DNA of 64,000 nt from Oceanirhabdus seepicola (GTDB lineage: Bacteria; Bacillota; Clostridia; Clostridiales; Clostridiaceae), in contig NZ_JAGSOJ010000001.1 in NCBI RefSeq assembly GCF_023684385.1, positions 1,263,146 to 1,327,145 on the forward strand, given 5' to 3'. The position numbers were made by a program, and so were the translations under genes. The notes beneath the pieces are model-generated. The model saw only the letters and a list, made by a program, of their open reading frames with translations, did no database searches and was not told the origin of the DNA. This document shows positions 19,491 through 29,044 of the stretch, one piece after another; position 1 is the first letter of the stretch; every line of letters starts with the position of its first letter.

Positions 19491-20939
19491 TTGAAGAATT
19501 TAATTTTAAAAGAGATCGAATATCTTAAGAATTGTAGTGTTGACTATGGCGATATCCGTTTTGTGGATACTACTACTGAGAGAATCTCTACAGAAAATCT
19601 TAATGTAAGTTCTATCAGTAATTCTAGAAACAAAGGCTTTGGGGTAAAAGTAATTTATAATGGCTCTTTAGGCTTCGCTAGTACACGTAATGTGGATGAT
19701 CTTCATTCTGCTTGTGAAAATGCACTTAGAATAGCTAAAGCAAGTAACAAATTACAGCGTGAAAAAATCAAAATGGCACCTAAAAATGTTGTTCAGGATC
19801 ATTATTCTACGCCAATTGAGATTGATCCATTCACAGTTCCTCTAACTGAGAAAATAAAACTTTTATTATCCTCTGAGAGAGAGATGCGAATGTCCTCTGA
19901 ACTTGTTAAGACTGAAGCTTCAATGGATTTTCAGAAGCAGGAGAAGATTTTTGCTGACACAGAAGGAAGCTATATCACTCAAACATTATATGAAGCTGGA
20001 GGAGGAATTGTTGCAACCGCTGCTAAAGATGGTGATATGCAGATACGAAGTTATCCTAATTCCTTCAGAGGCAACCATGGTACTGCTGGTTATGAATATG
20101 TACTTGCTCTTGACCTTCTAGGTCATAGTGAAAAGATTGGAATGGAAGCGGTTAAACTTGTTGAGGCTGAAGAATGTCCAAGCGGTATATATGATATTAT
20201 CATCGGAGGTAATCAATTAGGACTTCAAGTTCATGAGAGTATTGGACATCCTATTGAACTTGATAGAGTATTTGGATCTGAAGCTGCATATGCAGGTATG
20301 AGTTTTGTTACAGTTGATATGATGCGTGAAGGATTTAAATATGGTTCAGAACATGTAACCGTTGTAGCTGATGCTACTCTTCCAAGTGCTTTAGGCACTT
20401 TTGGATATGATGATGATGGTGTGGAAGCTCAAAAAACTGTAATAATTGATAAAGGAATCCTTAAGAACCTAATATCATCAAGAGATACTGCTGCTAAATT
20501 AGATATGAAATCTAATGGTACAAATAGAGCTGATGGTTGGAGCAACATCCCAATAGTTAGAATGACAAACATCAATCTTATGCCAGGTGATTATGAATTA
20601 GATGACCTAATTAAAGGGATTGAATATGGTTTCTATTTAGATACTAACAAAAGTTGGAGTATTGATGATAAAAGATTAAACTTCCAATTTGCAACTGAAA
20701 TAGCTTATGAAATCAAAGATGGCGAGCTTACTGGTAAGATATTTAAAAACCCTCTATACACTGGTATAACTCCTGAGTTCTGGGGCAGTTGTGATGGAGT
20801 ATGTAACGAAAAATACTGGAAGGTTTATGGAACTCCTAATTGTGGAAAAGGTGAACCATCACAAGTTGCTCACGTTGCACATGGTACTGCACCATCAAGA
20901 TTTAGAAATATAAAGGTAGGTGTTAAGGATGTTAAATAA
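19491..20939 (+). CDS. tldD: TldD metalloprotease
   Basis: 482 residues, catalytic subunit of the TldD/TldE protease. The zinc motif HESIGH is at about residue 248, with the conserved HPIELDRVFG after it. In E. coli the pair degrades unfolded peptides and processes microcin B17. TTG start behind AAGGGGG. An ATG seven bases upstream is in another frame and ends within 45 bases. Overlaps the TldE gene, so subunits are translationally coupled. Confidence 0.92.
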   Translation: MKNLILKEIEYLKNCSVDYGDIRFVDTTTERISTENLNVSSISNSRNKGFGVKVIYNGSLGFASTRNVDDLHSACENALRIAKASNKLQREKIKMAPKNVVQDHYSTPIEIDPFTVPLTEKIKLLLSSEREMRMSSELVKTEASMDFQKQEKIFADTEGSYITQTLYEAGGGIVATAAKDGDMQIRSYPNSFRGNHGTAGYEYVLALDLLGHSEKIGMEAVKLVEAEECPSGIYDIIIGGNQLGLQVHESIGHPIELDRVFGSEAAYAGMSFVTVDMMREGFKYGSEHVTVVADATLPSALGTFGYDDDGVEAQKTVIIDKGILKNLISSRDTAAKLDMKSNGTNRADGWSNIPIVRMTNINLMPGDYELDDLIKGIEYGFYLDTNKSWSIDDKRLNFQFATEIAYEIKDGELTGKIFKNPLYTGITPEFWGSCDGVCNEKYWKVYGTPNCGKGEPSQVAHVAHGTAPSRFRNIKVGVKDVK

Positions 20940-22260
20940 AGATTTTTCTTATAAACTATTCGAAAAAGTTCTTTCTAATGCTAAATATCATACAGTTCTT
21001 ACGCTTATGAGTAGCGAAGAAGGACTTACTCGATTTGCAAATTCTGAGATACATCAGAATGTAGTTAAAAGTGATGATGAAGTTACTTTAACTGTTCTTA
21101 ATGGAAAAAAAGTATCAACCATTACTACAAATGCTATTGATGAAGAATCTTTAATAGAAGCACTTCATGCTGCTAAAGAAAAACTTCAATTTCTTCCTGA
21201 AGGTGACTTTGAATATCCAAAGGTTGATACTCCTGATAATATAGAAAATGATACTTATAACCCTCAGCTTGATGAAGATTTCTCAATCGAAAACAGAGCT
21301 GACCTTATAAAAGATGCTCTATCAATGATTCATGAGGATTTCACAGCTGCTGGATCGCTTACATTAGAGAAGACATGTATCTTACTCATGAATACTAATG
21401 GTATTAAGCGCTACGCTAATACAAATTCCATTACTTATAATATTGTAGTTACTCATAAGGACAATGCTTCAGGTTTTGCTGAATTATCAGTTAATGACAC
21501 CAGTGAAATCGATATAAAATCTCTCACTGAAAAAGCATACAAAACAGCTCAAGATAGTGTTGATGCTATTACCATCGAGCCTGGTCATTACGATATAATA
21601 ATGCCTCCTAATGCAGTCTCAGAATTTTTGTTCTACTTGGGTTATTTAGGACTTGGTTCAAAAGCTCATTTAGATGGAATAAGCTTCTTGAAAGATAAAG
21701 TTGGAGAGAAAATATTTGGTGATAATATTTCAATAATAGACGATTGGACAAACAAATATGTTTCTTCAATTCCTTTCGACTTTGAAGGTTATGAACGTAC
21801 TAAACTAAATCTTATTGAGAATGGTGTATTCAAAGAGATGCCTTTCGATTCCAAATGCGCTTCCCTAATGAATAAAGAAAGTACAGGTCACTCAATGGGA
21901 TATGAAGGACAAGGTTCTTTCCCACTTCATCTTGTTATGGCTGGTGGAGATTCTTCAATAGAAGAGATGATAAAATCAACTGATCGTGGTCTTCTTGTAA
22001 CAAGATTCCACTACACAAATATTGTTAACCCTATTGAAGGATTAATGACTGGATTAACTAGAGATGGTTTATTCCTTATAGAAAATGGTAAAATCAAATG
22101 CCCAGTTAAGAATATGAGATTCACTGAGAGCATACTTAATGTTTTCAATAACGCAGAATCAATATCTTCAGAAACACTTCCTGTGAAAGGTTACTTTGGA
22201 AACTTTGTTATTCCTGCAATGAAGGTGAAGAATTTCCACATTACTGGTAAAACAAGCTAA
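20929..22260 (+). CDS. TldE/PmbA-type protease subunit
   Basis: 443 residues, TldE/PmbA family, the partner of TldD. It lacks the HExxxH zinc motif as expected for the non-catalytic subunit. The ATG at 20929, within the end of tldD, follows AGGTG. C-terminal motif around GLLVTRFHYTNIVNPIEGLM is typical. Confidence 0.92.
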   Translation: MLNKDFSYKLFEKVLSNAKYHTVLTLMSSEEGLTRFANSEIHQNVVKSDDEVTLTVLNGKKVSTITTNAIDEESLIEALHAAKEKLQFLPEGDFEYPKVDTPDNIENDTYNPQLDEDFSIENRADLIKDALSMIHEDFTAAGSLTLEKTCILLMNTNGIKRYANTNSITYNIVVTHKDNASGFAELSVNDTSEIDIKSLTEKAYKTAQDSVDAITIEPGHYDIIMPPNAVSEFLFYLGYLGLGSKAHLDGISFLKDKVGEKIFGDNISIIDDWTNKYVSSIPFDFEGYERTKLNLIENGVFKEMPFDSKCASLMNKESTGHSMGYEGQGSFPLHLVMAGGDSSIEEMIKSTDRGLLVTRFHYTNIVNPIEGLMTGLTRDGLFLIENGKIKCPVKNMRFTESILNVFNNAESISSETLPVKGYFGNFVIPAMKVKNFHITGKTS

Positions 22261-22299
22261 ATAACTTGCCGCTTTGCCGCTTTGCCAATTTGCCAAGCT

Positions 22300-22357
22300 G
22301 GGGACGGTTCATGAATTCTTAAATAAATCGAGATTGTCCAAGCCAGGGACGGTTCAT
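22300..22357. repeat. Direct pair of GGGACGGTTCAT repeats
   Basis: Half-sites at 22300-22312 and 22346-22357 in the same direction, each after an AAGC/CAAGC-type flank. They are preceded at 22265-22295 by a short tandem array of GCTTTGCC. No inverted partner. Confidence 0.85.
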
Positions 22358-22494
22358 TGATTCTTTTAGAGAGCTAGTACACTTTATGATTTATTCTGTG
22401 TGTACTAGCTTTTTAATATCGGTTGTTTTTTATAAATAGGCTGTGTTTAAAAATAGTGTTGATAATATCATTCAGTTAATGTAAATAACGATTA

Positions 22495-22552
22495 ATATGA
22501 AAATATATGAAAATATATGAAAAAATGTATTTACATATGAAAATATATGAAT
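22495..22552. repeat. Tandem ATATGAAAAT array upstream of regulator
   Basis: Five near-perfect copies of a 10-base AT-rich unit in two groups, interrupted by a small ATGTA/TACAT dyad. It lies 40-97 bases before the HTH gene start, so it could be its own operator. Confidence 0.6.
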
Positions 22553-22591
22553 TATAATTATAATAACAATATATGTAAGGAGAGTTCAGAA

Positions 22592-23062
22592 ATGGAAGGA
22601 ATAGAAAAACTTTATACAGTTGAAGATATTGCAAAAATGACTGGTTTTACAACACGTACAATTAGAAATTATCTGAAAGATGGAAGTCTTGAAGGTACAA
22701 AAATTGGAGGTCAATGGAGGTTTACTATGAAAAACATTGAAAAATTATTTAATAAAGGAAATGTAGCAAAAGATTTGCAACAGCATCAAAGAGAGCAAGT
22801 ACTTGATTTTATTGATGGTGTTAACACAGATATGAATGGTCAAATGCAAATTTGTACTATTGCAGATTATTATTGCGATACGAAAAAGGCAGCCAAAGAA
22901 ATGTCAGATAAGTTAATGACAATAATAAATAATAATTCTGATGTAACTAAAGGTGGTGCAAATTATTCATATGATTATGTTGACAAAGAATCTAAAGCAA
23001 GATTTATTTTGTTTGGAAACCCTTCGTTTATTATTGAAACATTGAAACTGTTTAAGAAATAA
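22592..23062 (+). CDS. Excisionase/MerR-type helix-turn-helix regulator
   Basis: 156 residues. The N-terminal 50 residues form a winged helix-turn-helix of the MerR/excisionase type (YTVEDIAKMTGFTTRTIRNY, GQWRF). The C-terminal 100 residues are an unrecognised domain with two Cys near CTIADYYC. The ATG at 22592 follows AAGGAGAG. The array at 22495-22552 may be its target. Confidence 0.8.
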   Translation: MEGIEKLYTVEDIAKMTGFTTRTIRNYLKDGSLEGTKIGGQWRFTMKNIEKLFNKGNVAKDLQQHQREQVLDFIDGVNTDMNGQMQICTIADYYCDTKKAAKEMSDKLMTIINNNSDVTKGGANYSYDYVDKESKARFILFGNPSFIIETLKLFKK

Positions 23063-23072
23063 AATAATATCA

Positions 23073-23094
23073 ACCTCCCGAAAATTAGGGAGGT
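23073..23094 (+). terminator. Intrinsic terminator
   Basis: A 7-bp GC-rich perfect stem (ACCTCCC/GGGAGGT) with an 8-base loop and a T-rich tail, 11 bases after the HTH gene. Confidence 0.75.
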
Positions 23095-23320
23095 ATTTTA
23101 ATAAACTAATATAAAGCAATTATTTAATATTTATAATGAATACACAATTTCAATATCATTCTTAAACATAGCCTATAAATATTGATAACAAATATATTTT
23201 ATAGTATTATTTGTAATATATGAAAATAATCGTTACACAAACTATGAGTAGTATTGTTCAACAAAAAGAGAATAATCTTTAAGCAATACTAGTAATTAAG
23301 GTCCAGTAAAGGAGAAAAAA

Positions 23321-23869
23321 ATGTATGAAAATTTAAGAATAGAAACAGATCGTTTAGTGATTAGAAATTTTACTAATGCTGATATTGGTCAATTGTATAG
23401 GATAGTAAATAATGAAACAATAATGAAATATGTTCCATTTGCTGAAGAGAGAACCCTTGAAGAATGTGAAGAATTAATGAAAAGAATATTAAATAGATAT
23501 AGAGAAAGTACAATTTCCAATTTTAAAGGATTTCTCTTATTAGTAGTTTCAAAAGATAACAATGAATGTGTAGGTTTTGTTGGATTATTTCCACTTTCAT
23601 ATGATATTACTGAGACTGAATTGTTCTATGGATTATTTGAAGAACACTATAGCAAGGGATTCGCAACTGAGATTGGGAAAGCAATTATTGAATATGGTTT
23701 TAAAAATATGAATATTAATAAAATAGTTGCAACTGTTAATAAAGATAACGAAGTATCAAAAAGAGTACTAGATAAGATGGGAATGTGTTTTGAATGTGAA
23801 ATAGAAGATGAAGAAGCAAAGGATAGTTCTTATGATGGTGAGTTGCTGTATTCAATAAATAGGATTTAA
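23321..23869 (+). CDS. GNAT N-acetyltransferase (RimJ/RimL type)
   Basis: 182 residues, GNAT fold with ETDRLVIRNFTNADI at the start and ELFYGLFEEHYSKGFATEIG as the acetyl-CoA-binding region, then NEVSKRVLDKMGM. Substrate unknown. Start behind AAAGGAGA. Confidence 0.87.
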   Translation: MYENLRIETDRLVIRNFTNADIGQLYRIVNNETIMKYVPFAEERTLEECEELMKRILNRYRESTISNFKGFLLLVVSKDNNECVGFVGLFPLSYDITETELFYGLFEEHYSKGFATEIGKAIIEYGFKNMNINKIVATVNKDNEVSKRVLDKMGMCFECEIEDEEAKDSSYDGELLYSINRI

Positions 23870-23906
23870 TCAACCGCCCCCTTTCTTACTCCATAACTAT
23901 TCACAT

Positions 23907-23935
23907 TTGACAAAAAATACTAATATATATATAAT
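23907..23935 (+). promoter_or_regulatory. Promoter of ABC-F leader
   Basis: TTGACA and TATAAT at a 17-base spacing, a perfect sigma-A match, about 800 bases before the ABC-F start. Transcription would start near 23942. Confidence 0.8.
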
Positions 23936-24042
23936 ATAAAGTGGAAATATAATCATAGATGTTTTATTTTTGATACTATTAATATGTATTATGTATCATT
24001 GATTTACGCATCTATTAAACTATCAGGAGGTACGGTTTAGCA

Positions 24043-24069
24043 ATGAGTACTAATATTTGGATTTACTAA
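24043..24069 (+). CDS. Leader peptide MSTNIWIY
   Basis: An 8-residue ORF with a strong AGGAGG site, near the start of the long leader of the ABC-F gene. Short upstream ORFs of this kind control antibiotic-resistance ABC-F genes through drug-stalled ribosomes. A second possible ORF, at 24560-24622 (20 residues), has no clear ribosome site. Confidence 0.6.
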   Translation: MSTNIWIY

Positions 24070-24735
24070 TTTAAGATTTTAGTTAATTAAATGAAAACTA
24101 TTTAATTACTAACTTAATAATGAGGCAAATTGTAACCTTAAATTTAAAAGATAAATTTACAAGGTTTTGTTTGTGATGCCTTAATCCAAGTTTAGCGCTG
24201 AATCCATACTTTTTGAATAATTGAATTGTAATTTTTTCTGTTCTCAAATCAGAATACTATTATTGACTTATCTTAGTTTTTAATTGTGATTCTATATAAG
24301 ATTCTGTTTATAGTTTAGTTAACTTAGACTATATCAATTTTATTCTTTGAGCAGATATGATTTGTTAGTTTTCCTATTCTCAAATCATTAATAACTTTAC
24401 AATTAAATTCTAATTATTTATACGAATTGTATGCTGTGTTTATTTGGATAGACCAAATTATTTTTGTTTGGTACTTACTCTAAGTAACACAGCTTTTGTT
24501 TTTATAAAAATTATATATACAATAAACTTTCAGTTTCAACTTGATTATATGACATCACTATGCTTGTCTTATTATTCTTTGAATGCTTGATATTATCAAG
24601 CTATAGATATCGCAGCTCGTAATTGAATTTATACAAGTCCATAACTGGTTAAACCATCCAGATTATAGACATGTATAAATTAAACTTCGCGGTAGATATC
24701 TATACCATAAATAATTGATGACAAAAGGAGTGACA
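24070..24735 (+). promoter_or_regulatory. Structured leader with attenuator of ABC-F gene
   Basis: A gene-free stretch with several foldable parts. An arm near 24125-24180 pairs AACCTTAAATTTA-like segments. A terminator-like stem GCTGTGTT/AACACAGC (24433-24440, 24486-24493) is followed by TTTTGTTTTT. A final long-range fold has arms TAGATATC/GATATCTA and AATTTATACA/TGTATAAATT (about 24603-24705). The order of short ORF, alternative folds and terminator suggests transcription attenuation. Confidence 0.65.
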
Positions 24736-24740
24736 TATAT

Positions 24741-26522
24741 ATGAGTATTAAATTTGAAAATATACACAAATCTTTTAATGGAATAGATATTTTTAACAAT
24801 CTAGAAGGAAAAATTCATACTGGTGAGAAGGTTGGAATTATTGGGGCTAATGGGGTTGGTAAGACCACCCTTGTTAAAATTCTTATGGGTATTGAAGAAC
24901 ATGACAATGCTCAGTATTCTTATATTGAATACCAGCCTCACAACCAAATTTTTTCTTATTTAAAACAGAATGATAACTTCCCTGATAATGAGTCAGTAAG
25001 CAAGATTATTCAGGAATTCTCCACAAAGCTGAATTCCGAATGTAACACAAATAGTTATCTTAAGAAAATAAAATCTTCCTTAATGGAACTTGGATTTAGA
25101 GATAGAGATCTAAAGAAGAAATATAAACACCTTAGTGGTGGTGAGAAGACCAGACTCTCACTATGTATAGCTCTTATCAAGAACCCTGATGTTCTTGTAC
25201 TTGATGAACCTACAAATAACCTTGATATGAAAGCAATATCTTGGCTTGAGAAGTTTATAAATAGTATTGAAACCACAGTAATAATAATTTCACATGATAG
25301 ATATTTCTTAGATAAAACTGTTACTAGAATTATTGAAATGAAACGTGATCTTTTAAAAGAGTATAAAGGAAATTATTCTAACTATAAGCTTCAGAAGTCT
25401 ATAAAAATTAAAGATCTTCAAAGACAACGAAAGATTCAAAATAGAGAATTAAAACTACTAGAAAAAAATTCTGAAGAGAAACTTAGTTGGTTCTTTAAAG
25501 CAAATGCTCTTGATCGAAATAGAAGTGAATTTTCTCAAGGTGTTATGAAACATACATCAAATAAGCAGCACAGAGCCTATAGAGATGTTCAGATAAAAAT
25601 AAAGAGAATTCATGAGAATCGTGTTGAGATTCCTAAAGAAGATATGAGTGCAGTTTATGATTTATTCAACAAACTAATTGATATTCCAAAGCACCCTAAA
25701 TATTTAGTTAAAGTTAATCGACTAAAGAAGGCATTTGGAACCAAAGTTATCTTTGATAACGCTGCACTTAATATTTCAACAGGTGATAAAATTGCTCTCT
25801 TAGGTGCAAATGGAACTGGTAAAACAACCTTCATAAAGATGCTTATGAACTTAGAACCTAGAGATTCGGGAACAATTATGGTTAATCCATCTCTTAAGAT
25901 AGGATATTTCTCTCAAGAAATAGAGAACCTTAACCATGAAAACACAGTACAACAAGAGATTATGGATTGTGGTTTAAATAAAAAAGAAACAAATAATTTA
26001 CTTGCATGTTTCTTATTCAAACTTGATGCACTCTATAAAAAAGTAGGTAATCTCAGTATGGGTGAGCGTAGTCGCCTTTCCTTCTGTAAACTACTTGCTA
26101 GTAAGTGTAATTTTTTAGTGCTGGATGAGCCAACTAATCACATGGATCTAATTTCTAGAGAAACTATAGAGAATGCCCTGAAGAACTATAAAGGCACTAT
26201 GTTATTCGTTTCTCATGATAGATATTTCGCTAAAGCTTTAGCTAACAAAGTTGTTACCATTGAGGACCATAAACTAATAAGCTATGAAGGTGACTACGAT
26301 TACTATCTTGAAAAGATGTGTGCAAACAAAGAAAAGGCACGTGTTGGAGATAGCTATAATTTCATTCATGCAAATATAATACGACTTGAATGCGCACTTG
26401 CTGTAGCCTCATCTGAACTAGGTAAAAAATTTGCATGCTCTGATGAAAAAGAAGAGAATTTAAATAACTTCTTCGCTCTTACCCATGAACTTGAGCAATA
26501 TAGAGAGATGTTAAATAGTTAA
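24741..26522 (+). CDS. ABC-F ribosome-protection-type ATPase
   Basis: 593 residues, two ABC domains and no membrane segments. First domain: Walker A GANGVGKTT (35-43), LSGGEKTRL, VLVLDEPTNNLD. Second: GANGTGKTT near 355, LSMGERSRL, FLVLDEPTNHMD. A charged interdomain linker (about 205-320) would reach the ribosomal peptidyl transferase centre. The leader with a short ORF and attenuator is typical of antibiotic-resistance members (Vga, Msr, VmlR and clostridial relatives). Resistance is inferred, not shown; housekeeping ABC-F roles remain possible. Confidence 0.9.
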   Translation: MSIKFENIHKSFNGIDIFNNLEGKIHTGEKVGIIGANGVGKTTLVKILMGIEEHDNAQYSYIEYQPHNQIFSYLKQNDNFPDNESVSKIIQEFSTKLNSECNTNSYLKKIKSSLMELGFRDRDLKKKYKHLSGGEKTRLSLCIALIKNPDVLVLDEPTNNLDMKAISWLEKFINSIETTVIIISHDRYFLDKTVTRIIEMKRDLLKEYKGNYSNYKLQKSIKIKDLQRQRKIQNRELKLLEKNSEEKLSWFFKANALDRNRSEFSQGVMKHTSNKQHRAYRDVQIKIKRIHENRVEIPKEDMSAVYDLFNKLIDIPKHPKYLVKVNRLKKAFGTKVIFDNAALNISTGDKIALLGANGTGKTTFIKMLMNLEPRDSGTIMVNPSLKIGYFSQEIENLNHENTVQQEIMDCGLNKKETNNLLACFLFKLDALYKKVGNLSMGERSRLSFCKLLASKCNFLVLDEPTNHMDLISRETIENALKNYKGTMLFVSHDRYFAKALANKVVTIEDHKLISYEGDYDYYLEKMCANKEKARVGDSYNFIHANIIRLECALAVASSELGKKFACSDEKEENLNNFFALTHELEQYREMLNS

Positions 26523-26540
26523 TAATTATTAATAAAAAAA

Positions 26541-26578
26541 CCACATTGAACTACATATGATGATAGTTCAATGTGGTA
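26541..26578. terminator. Bidirectional intrinsic terminator
   Basis: A 14-bp perfect stem (26541-26554 with 26565-26578), with A-run before and T-rich sequence after, between the convergent ABC-F and membrane-protein genes. Confidence 0.85.
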
Positions 26579-26600
26579 TTGTGTTTATATGCAAACTTTT

Positions 26601-27272
26601 TTAAAGTACAAACATTAGAAAAATAGCAATATAGACGTACCTTATATTTTTTCTCAGTAACAAAAATACAATTCCAAAAAGTATAGATATTACGAAACAC
26701 ATTATCCCAACTTGTAAATCTTTTGTTAAAACATGCATTAATCCCCAGGTGATACCAAGGAATACTCCACCCCATGGGAATTTTTTATTTTGAAACTTAT
26801 CTTCCCCTGCTTTTTGAGAAAATGCAATTATTAAAACAATGAGCGCAGTTTCAAATATATAATATATATATTGAAATATAAATGCTAAAACTCCACTTTC
26901 TCCATAACAAATCATCATATTGTTAAATTCCACCATAGGCTTGAATCTGAAATTCCATGTACTGATAGATATAACTAAACTCAATAATAAAAGCAAAAAT
27001 ACAGCAAGAATAGTTTTTCTTGTTGGTCTTTCTTTTGCTTCAAACAAGTCAAAATTTTTACTTTTCTTGGCGTAGTTATGCAAAAGCCAAACACCCACAC
27101 CCCAAACTATACATGTAATCGTCCAATGAACTAAATTATGTACTACTCCCTGATTTTCTATGTGAAGATTATTATAAACTAGCGATTCTATTAAAACAAG
27201 AATCACTTCTAACCCTATTACTCCAAACGTGATTAAGGCTAAATCAGTAAAACTAGCGTTCTTTGATTTCAT
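26601..27272 (-). CDS. Integral membrane protein, CPBP-like
   Basis: 223 residues and about seven hydrophobic segments. The C-terminal arrangement (GVFLGITWGLMHVLTKDLQVG) resembles the last motif of CPBP proteases, but a clear EExxxR motif is missing, so it may be a degenerate or non-proteolytic relative. Ribosome site GGGGGAG. Confidence 0.65.
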   Translation of the reverse strand: MKSKNASFTDLALITFGVIGLEVILVLIESLVYNNLHIENQGVVHNLVHWTITCIVWGVGVWLLHNYAKKSKNFDLFEAKERPTRKTILAVFLLLLLSLVISISTWNFRFKPMVEFNNMMICYGESGVLAFIFQYIYYIFETALIVLIIAFSQKAGEDKFQNKKFPWGGVFLGITWGLMHVLTKDLQVGIMCFVISILFGIVFLLLRKNIRYVYIAIFLMFVL

Positions 27273-27465
27273 TTTAATACTCCCCCAAATATTTTTAGAT
27301 AATACGCTTTTATCTTACCACTTATTTTACATTTATTCAATAATATTACAACAGAACTTTTTAGGTAACTATTCAACTATTGTTAAATTTCAATAGCTGT
27401 TTTATTATTTTATTGCAGCACAAAAGAGATATTGAGTCAAAAGTATATATTAATATAAACTAAAA

Positions 27466-27487
27466 AAGAGAAGGTTGTCCCTTCTCT
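27466..27487. terminator. Intrinsic terminator-like hairpin
   Basis: An 8-bp stem (AGAGAAGG/CCTTCTCT) with a short loop, downstream of the minus-strand ComFB region. Confidence 0.5.
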
Positions 27488-27503
27488 GAATTTATAAGCC
27501 TTA

Positions 27504-27612
27504 TTAATTATTAGGAGTATAATTTGGATTAGCTCTCAATAATCTACCTATTTCTAGCAAGTCAGCTTCATCAATAACATTATTTACAACTATATCTGTA
27601 TTATATATCTAA
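27504..27612 (-). pseudogene. Possible gene remnant after comFB
   Basis: About 34 codons with no start, open between two stops and ending in TAA. The reading (VIDEADLLEIGRLLRANP) loosely resembles a dockerin half-repeat or the tail of another helical protein. Could equally be noise. Confidence 0.3.
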
Positions 27613-27615
27613 AGA

Positions 27616-27894
27616 TTATTTTTTATTATGTTGTGGATTACACCTAACTAATTCAATCGCTTGTGTAATAGCTCTAGTTGTATCTATAATTTCTTGATTA
27701 TTAAATTCAGCATTAAGCTTAGTAAATAATTCACCTTTTTTAGTAACAACATATTTAGGAGTCATTGAATTTAATGCTACTGCTTTAATATCTAATATAC
27801 ATTTTTCACATTTACAAATATCATTATATTGACTTAATATTTTAGAAATTAAATGATTTATAATTTCTTCGTTATAGTTTCTTAATCCATTCAT
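27616..27894 (-). CDS. ComFB family protein
   Basis: 92 residues matching the late-competence ComFB family, with CKCEKC near residue 27, DIKAVALNSMTPKYVVTKKGE and a C-terminal NPQHN. The cysteines are suitable for zinc binding. ComFB-type domains have been reported to bind cyclic dinucleotides in cyanobacteria; whether this one does is open. No comF operon neighbours. GGAGG ribosome site. Confidence 0.85.
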   Translation of the reverse strand: MNGLRNYNEEIINHLISKILSQYNDICKCEKCILDIKAVALNSMTPKYVVTKKGELFTKLNAEFNNQEIIDTTRAITQAIELVRCNPQHNKK

Positions 27895-28178
27895 GGGTTA
27901 ACCTCCGTATTATTGTTAATAAAGGATTTATAAATTTAGTATATAACTGTAGAAAATCTGACTTAAATTTCTACTTTTTCATAGTTGCAATTATTTACAT
28001 TTATTAAAAATCTTAAAAAGCCTAGTGTTAATTATTCGACAGCGAATTCTTATTTCCTTTAAAAACAATTTTAATAAAACTGTCAATTTTAACCAAAACC
28101 ATTGCAATGAATTTGTAATGAATAAAATTTTCTGTATAATATACATATCGTTAATTATTAAGGAGAGTTGATTAAATT

Positions 28179-28916
28179 ATGCCATTCACATTTTCACATG
28201 CTGTAGTTGGATTCCCTTTGAAAAAGAAATACTCTAAACACTTTAGTCTTTTAGGATTAATATTAGGTAGTATGGCTCCTGATTTTTTATATTTTATTAA
28301 TCTAAAACCAAGTGGTTATTTTGGACATACATTGTTGGGCTTTCTTATTCTTAACCTACCATTATGCTTACTTCTTAATTACTTATTTACTGAGCATATA
28401 AAAGATAGCTTAATTACACACTTCCCTAAAAAAATACAATCTTATTTTTCTAACTGTTATAAACAAAAATCTAATTACTCAATGAAATCTATGATTATAT
28501 TTTGTTATAGTGCTCTATTAGGTATGGTAACTCATGTATTTTGGGATTCCTTTACTCATAAGAGTGGATATTTTGTAGACAAGTATTCTTTTTTTAAAGA
28601 GTCATTGAATTTAATGAATCATAATATCCCAGTTTATAAAATACTTCAACATGGAAGTACTTTCATTGGTGCACTTATAATTCTTATTTATATTCTAAAA
28701 GGCTTTTTTTATAATCCTATAGTTAGAAATCGTGCAGTAATCCCTGAACTTGGAAAATCAAATAAAGTATTATATTTTCTTAAAACAATATTAATAAGCA
28801 TTCTATTTATATTAGTAATCTATCTTATTGGTTGTCTTAATTCTATAGGTGGATTAATAGTTTGTAGTATTGATGGTCTCTTTATTGGATTAATTGTATC
28901 TTCCTTAACTGAGTGA
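28179..28916 (+). CDS. DUF4184 family membrane protein
   Basis: 245 residues. The N-terminus MPFTFSHAVVGFPLKK, with APDF and the histidine-containing THVFWDSFTH, is the DUF4184 signature, which resembles membrane-bound metal-dependent hydrolases of the YdjM type. Four to five hydrophobic segments. AAGGAGAG site. Confidence 0.82.
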   Translation: MPFTFSHAVVGFPLKKKYSKHFSLLGLILGSMAPDFLYFINLKPSGYFGHTLLGFLILNLPLCLLLNYLFTEHIKDSLITHFPKKIQSYFSNCYKQKSNYSMKSMIIFCYSALLGMVTHVFWDSFTHKSGYFVDKYSFFKESLNLMNHNIPVYKILQHGSTFIGALIILIYILKGFFYNPIVRNRAVIPELGKSNKVLYFLKTILISILFILVIYLIGCLNSIGGLIVCSIDGLFIGLIVSSLTE

Positions 28917-29044
28917 ATATAACAAATTCATTTTAATATTCTCTATAATTGAATAAGGATATAATTGAAATTACTGTGAACTATTCCAGTGCACAATTCG
29001 TATACTGTTTATAAGGATTTATATACAGAATAGGAGATGTAGAA

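Noticed and set aside
22541..22591. Upstream in-frame extension of the helix-turn-helix gene from ATG 22547
   Set aside because: The AAGGAGAG site fits only ATG 22592; the extension is low-complexity and overlaps the tandem array.
27504..27612. Dockerin domain suggesting a cellulosome
   Set aside because: Only a half-repeat-like pattern without start codon, and the calcium-binding positions are not convincing. Kept only as a weak remnant.
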